Shown here: piece by piece, positions 1-8,569 of the stretch
Position numbering within the stretch: the first letter of the stretch is position 1
Layout of the letters: the number at the start of each line of letters is the position of its first letter
Source of the DNA: Fuerstiella sp.
GTDB taxonomy: Bacteria; Planctomycetota; Planctomycetia; Planctomycetales; Planctomycetaceae
Reading direction: 5' to 3'
Assembly (NCBI GenBank): GCA_022447225.1
Contig: JAKVAZ010000010.1
Coordinates: forward strand, 124,001 to 188,000
DNA: 64,000 nt
Notes under the pieces: model-generated
What the model saw: the letters and a program-made list of their open reading frames with translations, nothing else
Database searches by the model: none
What the model was told of the DNA's origin: nothing
Position numbers and translations under genes: made by a program

Positions 1-479
1 CTGGTGCCCGCGGAGAAACACTTTCAATCGCATTCTCCGGTGCGGGGCAGCATCAGGACGCCGGCGCCAAGATGGTGCATTGTGCTCCCAACACGAGTAG
101 TCGCATTATCAGCAAGAGTATCAGTAAGGACGGCGGTCGCAGTAGCTATCGCGGACTGGTCAAAGTGGAAGACGGTGCTGGTCAGTGCAGGAGCAATGTT
201 GTGTGCGATGCGTTAATTCTTGATCCGGCCAGTAAGAGTGACACATACCCGTACATCGAAGTCGAAGAACAGGACGTGGCGATCGAACATGAAGCCAGTG
301 TGAGCAGGATTGCGGAAGAACAGCTGTTTTATCTGATGAGCCGTGGTCTGAGTGAAGCTGAAGCCAGTGCTATGATTGTTACTGGGTTTATTGAGCCGCT
401 GGTAAAAGAATTGCCCATGGAATACGCCGTTGAAATGAACCGGCTGATTGAGCTGCAAATGGAAGGTAGTGTTGGCTGA
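1..479 (+). CDS. sufB: Fe-S cluster assembly protein SufB, C-terminal part (cut by window start)
   Basis: The reading frame is open from base 3, so the true start lies before the window and only about 158 C-terminal residues are visible. They match the end of the SufB/SufD beta-helix family: a [12 protein letters not shown]-type stretch, an [18 protein letters not shown]-like segment and the family's closing pattern of glutamates and arginines ([17 protein letters not shown]). SufB is the scaffold on which SufBCD assembles [4Fe-4S] clusters in the cytoplasm. It is followed 21 bp later by sufD, so the two are probably co-transcribed. An internal ATG at base 72 would start a shorter frame, but the homology continues upstream of it, so it is not the start. 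Confidence 0.93.
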   Translation, partial: GARGETLSIAFSGAGQHQDAGAKMVHCAPNTSSRIISKSISKDGGRSSYRGLVKVEDGAGQCRSNVVCDALILDPASKSDTYPYIEVEEQDVAIEHEASVSRIAEEQLFYLMSRGLSEAEASAMIVTGFIEPLVKELPMEYAVEMNRLIELQMEGSVG

Positions 480-500
480 CGTCGACACAACAATGTAAAC

Positions 501-1835
501 ATGGCCGTCACCACGCTTAATATTTCCCGATCGGGGTTCGATGCTGAAGTTTTCGAGGAGTTTCTCGCTGCACAAAACGAAGCTGCCTGGATAACTGACG
601 CCCGTCGCGTCGCCTACGCAGCTTATGAACAGACGCTGGCTGCAGAACTGAACCCCGAGGAATTCAAACGAATAGACCTGCGAGTTTTCAATGCCGCAAA
701 ATTTCGCCCTTTGTTAAAGCCGGATGATGCGGCCGCGGTGTCAACACTGCTTGCAGACAAGACGGATTACGGCGGACGAATTGTTCATGTTGACGGTCAC
801 ACCACCCACTCAGAACTACTGAATGAAATTTCAGCGCAGGGTGTGCTCTTTGGTGATCTGCGGACGTTGCTGACAGAAAACCGTGAACTGCTGGAACCTT
901 ATTTTCTTAAGCAGGCTGTCAGGCCGGACGCTGATCGGTTTTCCGCATGGCATGCAGCCTTCTGGACCGGCGGGACCCTCCTCTACGTTCCCAAAGGTGT
1001 TCAGGTTGATTTGCCGCTTCACAGTCTGATTGGTCACAGCAAAGACGGGGTTGCTGAGTTCAGTCATACCCTGGTCATTGTCGAGGACGAAGCGCGAGCC
1101 ACTTTACTGGAAGAAACAACGTCTGCGACCGCTGACATCAGCGGCCTGCATGTTGGCTGCGTTGAACTGATTGTCGGGCGGAATGCCGGTTTGCGTTATG
1201 TTCAGCTGCAGAACTGGAATCAGAAGGCCTGGCACTTTGCTCACCAGGCCGGCAATGTTGACAACTCCGGGTCACTCCAGTGGACGGTGGTGGGGCTGGG
1301 TGGCAGGCTGAGCCACATTCATCAGGATGTCAATCTGCAGGGACGCAGTTCCACGGCGGAAGTCAATGGTGTTACGTTCGCCGTCGATCGCCAGAAGGTC
1401 TCCTATTACACGCAGCAACACCATCAGGCCCAGGGAACTCACAGCGACCTGTTGTACAAAGAAGTCCTGCGTGATGAGTCACGAGTCATCTGGCGCGGAA
1501 TGATCAAAGTTGACGAAGCGGCTCAGCAGACGGACGGCTACCAGCGCAGCGATGCGCTGATGCTGAGCGCAGATGCTCGCTGTGACAGTATTCCCGGACT
1601 GGAAATCGAAGCGGACGACGTACGGTGCACTCACGGAGCAACAACAGGTCGCGTCGATGAAGAGCAGATTTTTTATGCTCAAAGCCGGGGCATCAGCGAA
1701 AAAGAGGCCATGCACATTATCGTGGAGGGCTTCTTTCAGCAGATCTATGACCGAATTCCGGTTGAAGTTGTACGGGAAACACTCAGTCGAGCCGTTCAGG
1801 GCAAACTGGGAATTGAGACGGTAGTGGACCTTTGA
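501..1835 (+). CDS. sufD: Fe-S cluster assembly protein SufD
   Basis: A 444-residue protein of the SufB/SufD family, the usual length for SufD. The N-terminal part is variable and helical. The C-terminal half is the beta-helix core, with a GAQGT-like stretch (QHHQAQGTHSDLLYKEVL) and a closing segment (THGATTGRVDEEQIFYAQSR) parallel to the end of the SufB just upstream. SufD pairs with SufB in the SufBC2D scaffold and is linked to iron supply for cluster assembly. There is no sufC between the two genes, so the ATPase gene must lie upstream or elsewhere. A strong hairpin 76 bp after the stop probably ends the operon. Confidence 0.93.
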   Translation: MAVTTLNISRSGFDAEVFEEFLAAQNEAAWITDARRVAYAAYEQTLAAELNPEEFKRIDLRVFNAAKFRPLLKPDDAAAVSTLLADKTDYGGRIVHVDGHTTHSELLNEISAQGVLFGDLRTLLTENRELLEPYFLKQAVRPDADRFSAWHAAFWTGGTLLYVPKGVQVDLPLHSLIGHSKDGVAEFSHTLVIVEDEARATLLEETTSATADISGLHVGCVELIVGRNAGLRYVQLQNWNQKAWHFAHQAGNVDNSGSLQWTVVGLGGRLSHIHQDVNLQGRSSTAEVNGVTFAVDRQKVSYYTQQHHQAQGTHSDLLYKEVLRDESRVIWRGMIKVDEAAQQTDGYQRSDALMLSADARCDSIPGLEIEADDVRCTHGATTGRVDEEQIFYAQSRGISEKEAMHIIVEGFFQQIYDRIPVEVVRETLSRAVQGKLGIETVVDL

Positions 1836-1911
1836 ACCGGTCGAAAAGTGAGCGAAAGTCCGGTGGGGTTTATTCCGACCAACAGCATTCATTCTGACAT
1901 CAAATTCAGCC

Positions 1912-1944
1912 ATCACCCCGACTGCTGCCTGTGGTCGGGGTGAT
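1912..1944 (+). terminator. Hairpin downstream of sufD, probable operon end
   Basis: An 11-bp perfect inverted repeat (ATCACCCCGAC and GTCGGGGTGAT) is separated by an 11-nt loop. It lies between the sufD stop and the next gene. There is no clear U-tract after it, so it may act as a 3' end stabiliser or a weak intrinsic terminator. Confidence 0.6.
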
Positions 1945-1991
1945 TACGTGACACAGACAGTGTTTCTGCTTCGACAACCAGGTCAGGTTGC

Positions 1992-2876
1992 ATGACAGAT
2001 CAGATCGAACACGATTTCCGACCGGTAAATCCCGCCGGTGTGGCGACTCAGTTTATTACTGACAGTACCATTGAAATCATCGATGGCTTTGTCCCTTCCG
2101 CCGCACTCCGGCACGTACTGTTTGATTTCGATGGTACGCTCAGTCTGGTCCGTGAGGGGTGGACTGAGGTCATGGTGCCAATGATGGTGGAATACCTCCT
2201 CGAAACTGGTACAGACGAAACCAGCGAACACCTGTCCGGGATCTGTGCCGAATTCGTTATGCAGCTTACCGGTAAACAGACGATTTATCAGATGATTCGC
2301 CTCGCGGAGGAAATCCGGCAGCGCGGCGGGAGACCACTTGAGCCTGCTGCATACAAGCACGAATATCATAAGCGACTGATGCAGCGTATCGAATCCCGTC
2401 GCGAACGGTTGCGGTCCGGTCAGACACCCCCGACAGAAATGGTGGTGCCAGGCAGTTTTGAACTGCTCAATCGGCTGCGTGATCGCGATGTTCAGCTGTA
2501 TCTGGCCAGTGGAACCGACGAACAGTATGTTCGTGAAGAAGTTGATTTGTTGCAACTGGGGGAATACTTTGGCCCTCACGTTTATGGTGCACAGGAAGAC
2601 TACAGGTCTTTCTCCAAAGCCCAGGTGATTCAAAGGATTCTGACGGAACACAGTGTCGATGGCGCGACTCTTCTGGGGTTTGGTGACGGATACGTTGAGA
2701 TTCAGAATGTCCGGGATGTAGGTGGCACGGCCGTTGCCGTTGCCAGTGATGAAACGGAGCGCAGCGGCCGACCCGATGCGTGGAAGCGTGACAGATTGAT
2801 TGCAGCCGGGGCCCATGCCGTCGTTCCCGACTACCAGGACGCCGGTCGGTTAGTCGAATGGTTGTGGAACATTTGA
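1992..2876 (+). CDS. HAD-superfamily hydrolase (probable sugar-phosphate phosphatase)
   Basis: A 294-residue protein with the haloacid dehalogenase catalytic motif I, FDFDGT, at about residues 44-49, where Asp45 would be the nucleophile and Asp47 the acid/base. Motif II is LYLASGT and motif IV is GFGDGYVE. A helical cap lies between motif I and motif II. HAD enzymes of this size usually remove phosphate from small metabolites, often sugar phosphates. It is the first gene of a tight three-gene set: the next gene begins 13 bp after its stop, and that gene overlaps a PfkB-type sugar kinase. This suggests a shared carbohydrate-phosphate pathway. The exact substrate cannot be read from the sequence. 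About 40 residues precede motif I, an unusual N-terminal extension for this family. Confidence 0.85.
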   Translation: MTDQIEHDFRPVNPAGVATQFITDSTIEIIDGFVPSAALRHVLFDFDGTLSLVREGWTEVMVPMMVEYLLETGTDETSEHLSGICAEFVMQLTGKQTIYQMIRLAEEIRQRGGRPLEPAAYKHEYHKRLMQRIESRRERLRSGQTPPTEMVVPGSFELLNRLRDRDVQLYLASGTDEQYVREEVDLLQLGEYFGPHVYGAQEDYRSFSKAQVIQRILTEHSVDGATLLGFGDGYVEIQNVRDVGGTAVAVASDETERSGRPDAWKRDRLIAAGAHAVVPDYQDAGRLVEWLWNI

Positions 2877-2889
2877 CAGGAAACAGGAA

Positions 2890-4002
2890 ATGCCACACCC
2901 GCAACTGGACCGTTTCCAGGTTCGTATGGACTCGTTGACCACTCGCACGAACAAAAAACAGATCGAACACGATCATGTTTCACCTGATGATCCCTGCCCG
3001 GAGCTGTCTGATTTGGCTCAGCGTCTGATTGCGGACACTGTTCGACGGATTCAGAACGCACGAGCTGCCGGCCGTCCTGTGGTTGCAGCCTTTGGTGCCC
3101 ATGCAATCAAAAACGGACTGGGACCGGTCTTTCTGAGGCTGATTGAACAGGGCTGGTTCACTCACCTGGCTACTAACGGTGCAGGCGTCATCCACGACTG
3201 GGAATTTGCCTGGCAGGGACAGAGTTGTGAGCACGTCGGCCCTATGGTCAAAGAAGGAAAATTTGGTAACTGGCAGGAAACCGGTTTCAATATCAATCTG
3301 GCACTCAACGTAGGAGCATTCGAAGGCAGAGGCTACGGGGAATCGGTCGGAGCGATGATTGAAAATGAGGGTCTTGATATTCCGGAGGCCACGGATCTCG
3401 AAGACCTGATCCGAAAACAGGCATCGTTCGATCCTCATCAGGTGGCCGCTGCTGCTGACCTGCTGGGCATTATTAAAACATTCGGTCTGGTTGCCGGACG
3501 TCTTGAAATCCCTCATCCATGGAAACAGTACAGTGTCCAGGCAGGAGCATTTCGACAGGGGGTTCCATTTACAAGTCATCCAATGATCGGTCACGACATC
3601 ATCTACAATCATCCCATGAATCACTGTGCTGCTTTAGGGCGGACTGCACAGCGAGACTTTCTGACGTATGCACAAACGATCAGCCGGCTGGATGGCGGAG
3701 TGTATCTGTCGATCGGGTCGGCCGTGATGAGCCCTATGATTTTTGAAAAGTCTCTGTCCATGTCGCAAAATCTGGCAATTCAGGACGGGAGGCACATCGA
3801 CGGCCATTACATTCTGGTAAGTGATCTGGCCAAATCAACCTGGGACTGGAGCCAGGGGGAGCCGCCGGAAAATGATCCGGCCTACTATCTGCGCTACAAC
3901 AAATCGTTCAGCCGAATGGGCGGTACCATGCGATATCTTGAGGCGGACAATCGGGATCTGTTGCTGAATCTTGTGCATCAGCTGGGAGAATCGGAGCCGT
4001 GA
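2890..4002 (+). CDS. Conserved protein resembling deoxyhypusine synthase; function unknown
   Basis: A 370-residue protein that I do not recognise with certainty. The stretch VVAAFGAHAIKNGLGP followed by ATNGAGVIHDWE resembles, by eye, the Rossmann-like core of deoxyhypusine synthases (glycine/alanine-rich strand, then a TxGA-x-xHD-like motif). A second glycine-rich part, GGVYLSIGSAVMSP, lies near residue 275. The GGGxPKH region that carries the catalytic lysine in true deoxyhypusine synthase is not visible, so the same reaction is unlikely. There is no signal peptide or membrane segment, so it should be cytoplasmic. A purine-rich AGGAAACAGGAA precedes the ATG. Its stop overlaps the kinase start by 4 bp, which points to translational coupling. 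A role in processing a sugar or sugar phosphate is an inference from the neighbours only. Confidence 0.6.
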   Translation: MPHPQLDRFQVRMDSLTTRTNKKQIEHDHVSPDDPCPELSDLAQRLIADTVRRIQNARAAGRPVVAAFGAHAIKNGLGPVFLRLIEQGWFTHLATNGAGVIHDWEFAWQGQSCEHVGPMVKEGKFGNWQETGFNINLALNVGAFEGRGYGESVGAMIENEGLDIPEATDLEDLIRKQASFDPHQVAAAADLLGIIKTFGLVAGRLEIPHPWKQYSVQAGAFRQGVPFTSHPMIGHDIIYNHPMNHCAALGRTAQRDFLTYAQTISRLDGGVYLSIGSAVMSPMIFEKSLSMSQNLAIQDGRHIDGHYILVSDLAKSTWDWSQGEPPENDPAYYLRYNKSFSRMGGTMRYLEADNRDLLLNLVHQLGESEP

Positions 4003-5045
4003 GTTCACTGCTGAGTCCTGAGCGTCTGAAATCACTGGTCGAATGTTTTTCTGACTGTCGAATTGCTGTTGTGGGTGACTTCTTTCTGGACAAATATCTG
4101 GACATTGATCCGTGTCTGGAAGAACCAAGTGTGGAGACCGGTAAGCCAGCCCGCCAGGTGGCGTCGGTTCGTTGTTTTCCTGGTGCAGCCGGTACTGTTG
4201 TATCGAATCTGAGTGCACTGGGCGCGGGAACACTGCATGCCGCCGGATTCACTGGTGACGATGGTGAAGCGTGGGAGCTGCGACGCGGGCTGACGGCAAT
4301 GCGATGTTCAACCGAACACCTGCATGTCGTACCCGAACGATTCACCCCGACCTATACCAAGCCACGCAACATGAGTGTCAGCGGACTCGACGGCGAGTAT
4401 TCGCGAATCGACATCAAAAATCGTCAGACAACTCCGACAGAGACAGAGCATGCGATCATTGCGTCTATCACAGACCTTGTCTCTGAAGTGGATGCTGTGA
4501 TCGTGATGGATCAGGTGGAAGCTCGGAATTGCGGAGCTGTCACAGCGATGGTTCGGGAACATCTCGGGACGTTGGCCGAAAATAATCCGGATGTGATCTT
4601 CTGGGCCGACAGCAGACGCCGAATTCGCGAGTATCGAAATGTGATTACGAAGCCAAACGAATTTGAACTGACCGGCAATGACGATCCTGTGCCTGGAGAT
4701 ACGGTCGATGCAGCTGAACTGCAGAGTGCAGCTGCTCAGCTGCGTACGAAGACCGGTGCTCCGGTCTTCGTGACCTGTGGCGCCAACGGAATGTTCGTGA
4801 CAGATCCGCAATGGACTGCCGTTCCCGGCATTCGGCTGACCGGAGAAATCGATACCACGGGTGCAGGCGACAGTGTGACCGCGGGCTGCGTGCTTGCTTT
4901 GTGTTCCGGCGCATCGTGTGAACAGGCAGCAGTGGTTGGCAATCTCGTTGCCTCAGTCACTGTCCGGCAGCTGGCCACCACCGGTACGGCCTGTTCATCT
5001 CAACTCGGACTCTGCCTTCAAACCTGGCTGGAACAAGTCGGCTGA
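3999..5045 (+). CDS. PfkB-family carbohydrate kinase (RfaE/HldE-like)
   Basis: A 348-residue ribokinase-fold kinase. The N-terminal segment IAVVGDFFLDKYLDI resembles the RfaE/HldE kinase domain, which phosphorylates heptose 7-phosphate. The PfkB signature near the C-terminus, DTTGAGDSVTAG, contains the catalytic Asp and the anion hole. The start is a GTG inside the stop of the previous gene (GTGA overlap), so the two are translationally coupled. HldE-type enzymes normally carry a cytidylyltransferase domain or act with GmhA/GmhB. None is seen here, so the substrate is probably a different sugar or sugar phosphate. It is the last gene of the three-gene cassette; no terminator is obvious after it. 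Confidence 0.85.
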   Translation: MSSLLSPERLKSLVECFSDCRIAVVGDFFLDKYLDIDPCLEEPSVETGKPARQVASVRCFPGAAGTVVSNLSALGAGTLHAAGFTGDDGEAWELRRGLTAMRCSTEHLHVVPERFTPTYTKPRNMSVSGLDGEYSRIDIKNRQTTPTETEHAIIASITDLVSEVDAVIVMDQVEARNCGAVTAMVREHLGTLAENNPDVIFWADSRRRIREYRNVITKPNEFELTGNDDPVPGDTVDAAELQSAAAQLRTKTGAPVFVTCGANGMFVTDPQWTAVPGIRLTGEIDTTGAGDSVTAGCVLALCSGASCEQAAVVGNLVASVTVRQLATTGTACSSQLGLCLQTWLEQVG

Positions 5046-5296
5046 TCAGTGGTGTACAGGGGCCGGGTGGACGGTGAGTGATGTTGGGGGTTTTTGCCCG
5101 AAATCTGACAGCGTTGTGCGGGCAGATAACGCGATCCTGGCTCATTTGAAGCAGTGATAACACCACTATGGAAATCTGAACATTGTGTCGGACCTTTCGG
5201 TGGAAGACCCGACGAGTTGACAAATACATCGTGAATGCGAAATTGACCGCTAAAATCAACCGCGTTCGCACTTATAGCCACCAGCGACTCACTCTT

Positions 5297-6295
5297 ATGA
5301 AATGCCTGACACTCAATGCTGTTAAGTCGCCTCTCCAGCTGGAAGAACGTCCCGATCTGAGACCGGGACCTGGTGAAGTCGTGTTAAAGGTCAAAGCCGC
5401 TGCTCTTAACCGTCGTGATTTCTGGATCACTCTGGGGATGTATCCTGGAATTGAATTGCCCTGTGTTTTAGGTTCCGACGCTTCCGGAATCGTGATGAGT
5501 TGCGGGGAAGGAGTGGATCAGTCGTGGATTGACAGGGAAGTCGTCTTCGATCCAGGTCTGGACTGGGGCGACAATCCAAACGTACAGCATCTCAACTTCA
5601 ACATTATGGGTTTACCCGGCGACGGAACGTTTGCAACTCAGGTGATCGTACCGGCCAGTCAGTTGTATGCACGGCCGACACATCTCGACTGGATTGAATC
5701 TGCTGCGCTGCCGCTGGCAGGAGTCACGGCCTATCGGGCCGTGTTCACTCAGGGAAGTCTGCAAAATGGTGAAACAGTTCTGATCACTGGAATCGGCGGA
5801 GGGGTTGCAACGTTTGCTCTGCAGTTTGCTGTTGCTGCCGGTGCCAGAGTCTGGGTCACTTCATCTTCCTCCGCGAAGATTGACAGAGCGATTCAACTGG
5901 GAGCCGAGGGCGGATTTGATTACAGAGATGATGACTGGTGGAAACAGATGTCGAAAGACGTGGGTGCACCCCAACTGATCGTCGACAGCGCCGGCGGCAG
6001 TGGATACAGGAATTTGCTCAATCTGGCCGATGCCGGAGGTCGTGTTGTCAGTTACGGGGCGACCACGGGGCCACCGGAGAAATTGGATCTGTTCAAGTTG
6101 TTCTGGAAACAACTTCGTCTGATCGGTTCCACCATGGGATCACCGGACGATTTCACCGCAATGCTGAAGCTGGTCAATGAGCACAAGCTCCGACCTGTCG
6201 TTGATACTGTGTTTCCACTGGAAGATGGAAACATCGCTGTCAGCCGGATGAACTCATCACCGCAATTTGGCAAATATGTTCTTACCAATGCATGA
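5297..6295 (+). CDS. Zinc-free MDR-family oxidoreductase (quinone reductase-like)
   Basis: A 332-residue medium-chain dehydrogenase/reductase. The N-terminal GroES-like domain contains LGSDASGIV, and the NADPH-binding Rossmann fold starts at LITGIGGGVATFALQFA. The cysteine cluster that binds structural zinc is absent, as in quinone oxidoreductase and enoyl reductase branches. The ATG at MKCLTLNAV was chosen because the frame continues 38 codons upstream without family similarity. The substrate is not predictable; probable reactions are NADPH-dependent reduction of quinones or enones. It is a stand-alone gene that converges with the aldehyde dehydrogenase, separated by about 140 bp. Confidence 0.85.
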   Translation: MKCLTLNAVKSPLQLEERPDLRPGPGEVVLKVKAAALNRRDFWITLGMYPGIELPCVLGSDASGIVMSCGEGVDQSWIDREVVFDPGLDWGDNPNVQHLNFNIMGLPGDGTFATQVIVPASQLYARPTHLDWIESAALPLAGVTAYRAVFTQGSLQNGETVLITGIGGGVATFALQFAVAAGARVWVTSSSSAKIDRAIQLGAEGGFDYRDDDWWKQMSKDVGAPQLIVDSAGGSGYRNLLNLADAGGRVVSYGATTGPPEKLDLFKLFWKQLRLIGSTMGSPDDFTAMLKLVNEHKLRPVVDTVFPLEDGNIAVSRMNSSPQFGKYVLTNA

Positions 6296-6436
6296 CCGGC
6301 TACCAGGATTCACATAACCGACCAAAGGAAATTGCAGAAGCTGATGGTTCCTCATTGTCCTTAGTTTCTCTTGTGGCCGTTTGGACTGAAAACGGGTGGC
6401 CTGGGCGGCCATAAAATCTATTGTTCACGGGAAAGG

Positions 6437-8095
6437 CTAACCGGTCCATGCGGCTGTTGCCAAACCAGGAAGACGCAGCAGGCGTGGTCGATGATACAGT
6501 TCCAGCAACTTCCAGCTGACTGATTCTGCTTTGCGATGTGACGGGAACCAGATCGGTTTTGGTGAATTCACCAGCGGTCCTCTGAGGACTGATTTTTCAT
6601 GATTTGCCAAAAGGTAAGTGTTGTGAACACTGCCAATCCCGCTCTGCACATCTTCATAAGTGCTGCCTGGCCAGGCACCCCACGGCGTGCTGATAAGTCC
6701 GTAGGCAAGACCGGACCACTGGTTCAGACAGACCGACCCGTACCGCATCGAACCGATGGTCCGTTCCAGCCAGGCAGGTTCAGATCTTTGCAGACTGTTG
6801 GGAAGGGTGATGCTGGCGCTGAGCGTCCCGTAGAGTTGATCGTTGACAAACGCCGCAACAGCTTCCAGAAACTTCTTCGCATCGGGCTCATCAAGAGTCG
6901 TTTCTGTACAAACGCAGACGAATGACTCTTCGTTAAACAATTCCGGACGCTCCAATGGTTTTTGATCGACCAGCAGCTTCCAGGGCAGGTGTCCGTCAGC
7001 GTCCAGTGGATCTTCAACGGCAGCAAAACGAATGTATCGATCCGTGGCTCCGGGATAGTACGGTTTTCTGGTCGGCGTCTCGTCCAGAGCCTTCTGCAGC
7101 AGGTACAGGAACTGGTCCCGCTGCGACCACTGGCGCGACGTCACAATCACTTTTGTCGCAATACAGTTGAATGAAGCGTTGTTTGTGATTGACGCAGCGA
7201 GGTGTTGAGCCTGTGAGGTTAATTGTTTCTTTGTATAGCGTCCTGGAACAACAATCCAGGGAGTGACATTACCCAGCTCACTGGTCACGCACTTGTCTGT
7301 GACCGGCGTGTCGGGTCGGCTTTCACCAGGTTTGGTTCCCCAGACGATTGCCTCATGTGTCATAACAGAACCAGTGACGTGAATTTCTGTCACCCGATCA
7401 TTCCGGGCCAGTGTGGCTCCCATCTCACCGCCACCGGTGACAATCCGAAGCAGTCCGGCGCTGATAAACGGACGCATGACGTCACGGAAAACGTGTTCAA
7501 GATAATCGTTGACGGGATTGAGTTTTAGCAGTACACGGCGTCCGTCAAAGATGACTCGGTTCAGGGTATCTGTTGCCGGGATAGATGAAACATTTCCTGC
7601 CCCGAGCACCAGCGTAATCCCGTCCTCCGGCAAACGATTCAGCTGTTTGAGCAGATCGCCGTGCAGTTGATGATCTGCGGTGTCCGGCTGCATGTGGACC
7701 TCTGCCGTGAGGCCTGTGAATGTAAGGGAGTCAAAGAACCCGGCCGTCGGAAACACAGGAACCGCCAGTTGGCCGGTTGCTGTTCTGCGGACAGCGCCGG
7801 GTAGAATCGGTGTGCCGGTAACCTGGATACGTGACAGTGTCTGTATGGACAGTTGAAGCTGTCGCAGGACGACAGCAGGTCCGCTGAGCACAGCTTCCGA
7901 TCGTTCTCCGTCTGACAGTCCTTTTGCTTCAGATTCCAGTTGCACCCATTCAGCAGCTGACTGCACAACACGTTCGACACATTCACGGCAAAGACGTATT
8001 CGGTTATCGACAGAGATTTGTTTTGCAGGCTGTGCTGCCAGTTCTTCCAGGACCTTGACGGCAGACTTTGACGCTGTATTTGCAATCGCCGGCAT
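6437..8095 (-). CDS. Aldehyde dehydrogenase family protein
   Basis: A 552-residue NAD(P)-dependent aldehyde dehydrogenase homologue. The catalytic cysteine lies in NNASFNCIATK and the likely general-base glutamate in TSELGNVTPWIVV; both motifs are degenerate compared with classical ALDHs (usually GQxC and LELGGK). A glycine-rich cofactor segment, VTGSVMTHEAIVWG, is also visible. The protein is somewhat longer than the usual 480-500 residues because of its N-terminal part. The divergent motifs place it in an atypical ALDH branch, and its substrate cannot be named. It lies head to head with the amidase gene, with a 474-bp gap that should hold both promoters. Confidence 0.8.
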   Translation of the reverse strand: MPAIANTASKSAVKVLEELAAQPAKQISVDNRIRLCRECVERVVQSAAEWVQLESEAKGLSDGERSEAVLSGPAVVLRQLQLSIQTLSRIQVTGTPILPGAVRRTATGQLAVPVFPTAGFFDSLTFTGLTAEVHMQPDTADHQLHGDLLKQLNRLPEDGITLVLGAGNVSSIPATDTLNRVIFDGRRVLLKLNPVNDYLEHVFRDVMRPFISAGLLRIVTGGGEMGATLARNDRVTEIHVTGSVMTHEAIVWGTKPGESRPDTPVTDKCVTSELGNVTPWIVVPGRYTKKQLTSQAQHLAASITNNASFNCIATKVIVTSRQWSQRDQFLYLLQKALDETPTRKPYYPGATDRYIRFAAVEDPLDADGHLPWKLLVDQKPLERPELFNEESFVCVCTETTLDEPDAKKFLEAVAAFVNDQLYGTLSASITLPNSLQRSEPAWLERTIGSMRYGSVCLNQWSGLAYGLISTPWGAWPGSTYEDVQSGIGSVHNTYLLANHEKSVLRGPLVNSPKPIWFPSHRKAESVSWKLLELYHRPRLLRLPGLATAAWTG

Positions 8096-8569
8096 TTGGT
8101 AACCCTAGATGAAACGAATCGCTGACTGCTGGTAGCGTTGGTTTGAGGTTTCCGTCTGACACCGGCCGGAGCGGGCACTGAGACCAGTTGGAAGTCAGAC
8201 ACGGCACCGTCATCCGGTTGTACACAGATGTCCTGCCCGGGGGTTGTCCTGTGAACAGCGAGCGATTGAACACGGTGGACATGCAAATTCCGAGCATACC
8301 CCAAATGGGACCGGAGAAGCGGCACTGAATCCCGGATTTTTGGCTCTGCATCGGAAGCTGCAGCAGCGCGGCCGTTCAAACGGAACAATATTAACACGGG
8401 AAACACTTGAAGAACGTAGACGGTCAGAAAAATGCGGTTGTTCTTTTGGCTGTCTGCTGCAATGGTGTGGACCATGATTGTCCCAGGGGTTTGAGCTGGG
8501 GACGCTGGCAGTTTGTTTGCCACTGCCCGGCGAAGAGTAAATAACTCTGTTTACGGATTCAGTCCTTCG
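8096..8569. other. Intergenic region between divergent genes
   Basis: This 474-bp gap separates the divergent aldehyde dehydrogenase and amidase genes and should contain both promoters. No convincing coding frame, RNA gene or repeat is visible. Frames that run through it are short and low in complexity. Confidence 0.5.

Noticed and set aside
3999-5045. Calling the PfkB kinase hldE
   Set aside because: There is no cytidylyltransferase domain and no heptose genes nearby.
6397-6411. Small GC-rich inverted repeat (TGGCC and GGCCA) between convergent genes as a terminator
   Set aside because: The stem is only 5 bp and no U-tract is present.
8513-8569. TTG-initiated N-terminal extension of the amidase
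   Set aside because: It is rich in Arg and has no family similarity. The downstream ATG is preferred.
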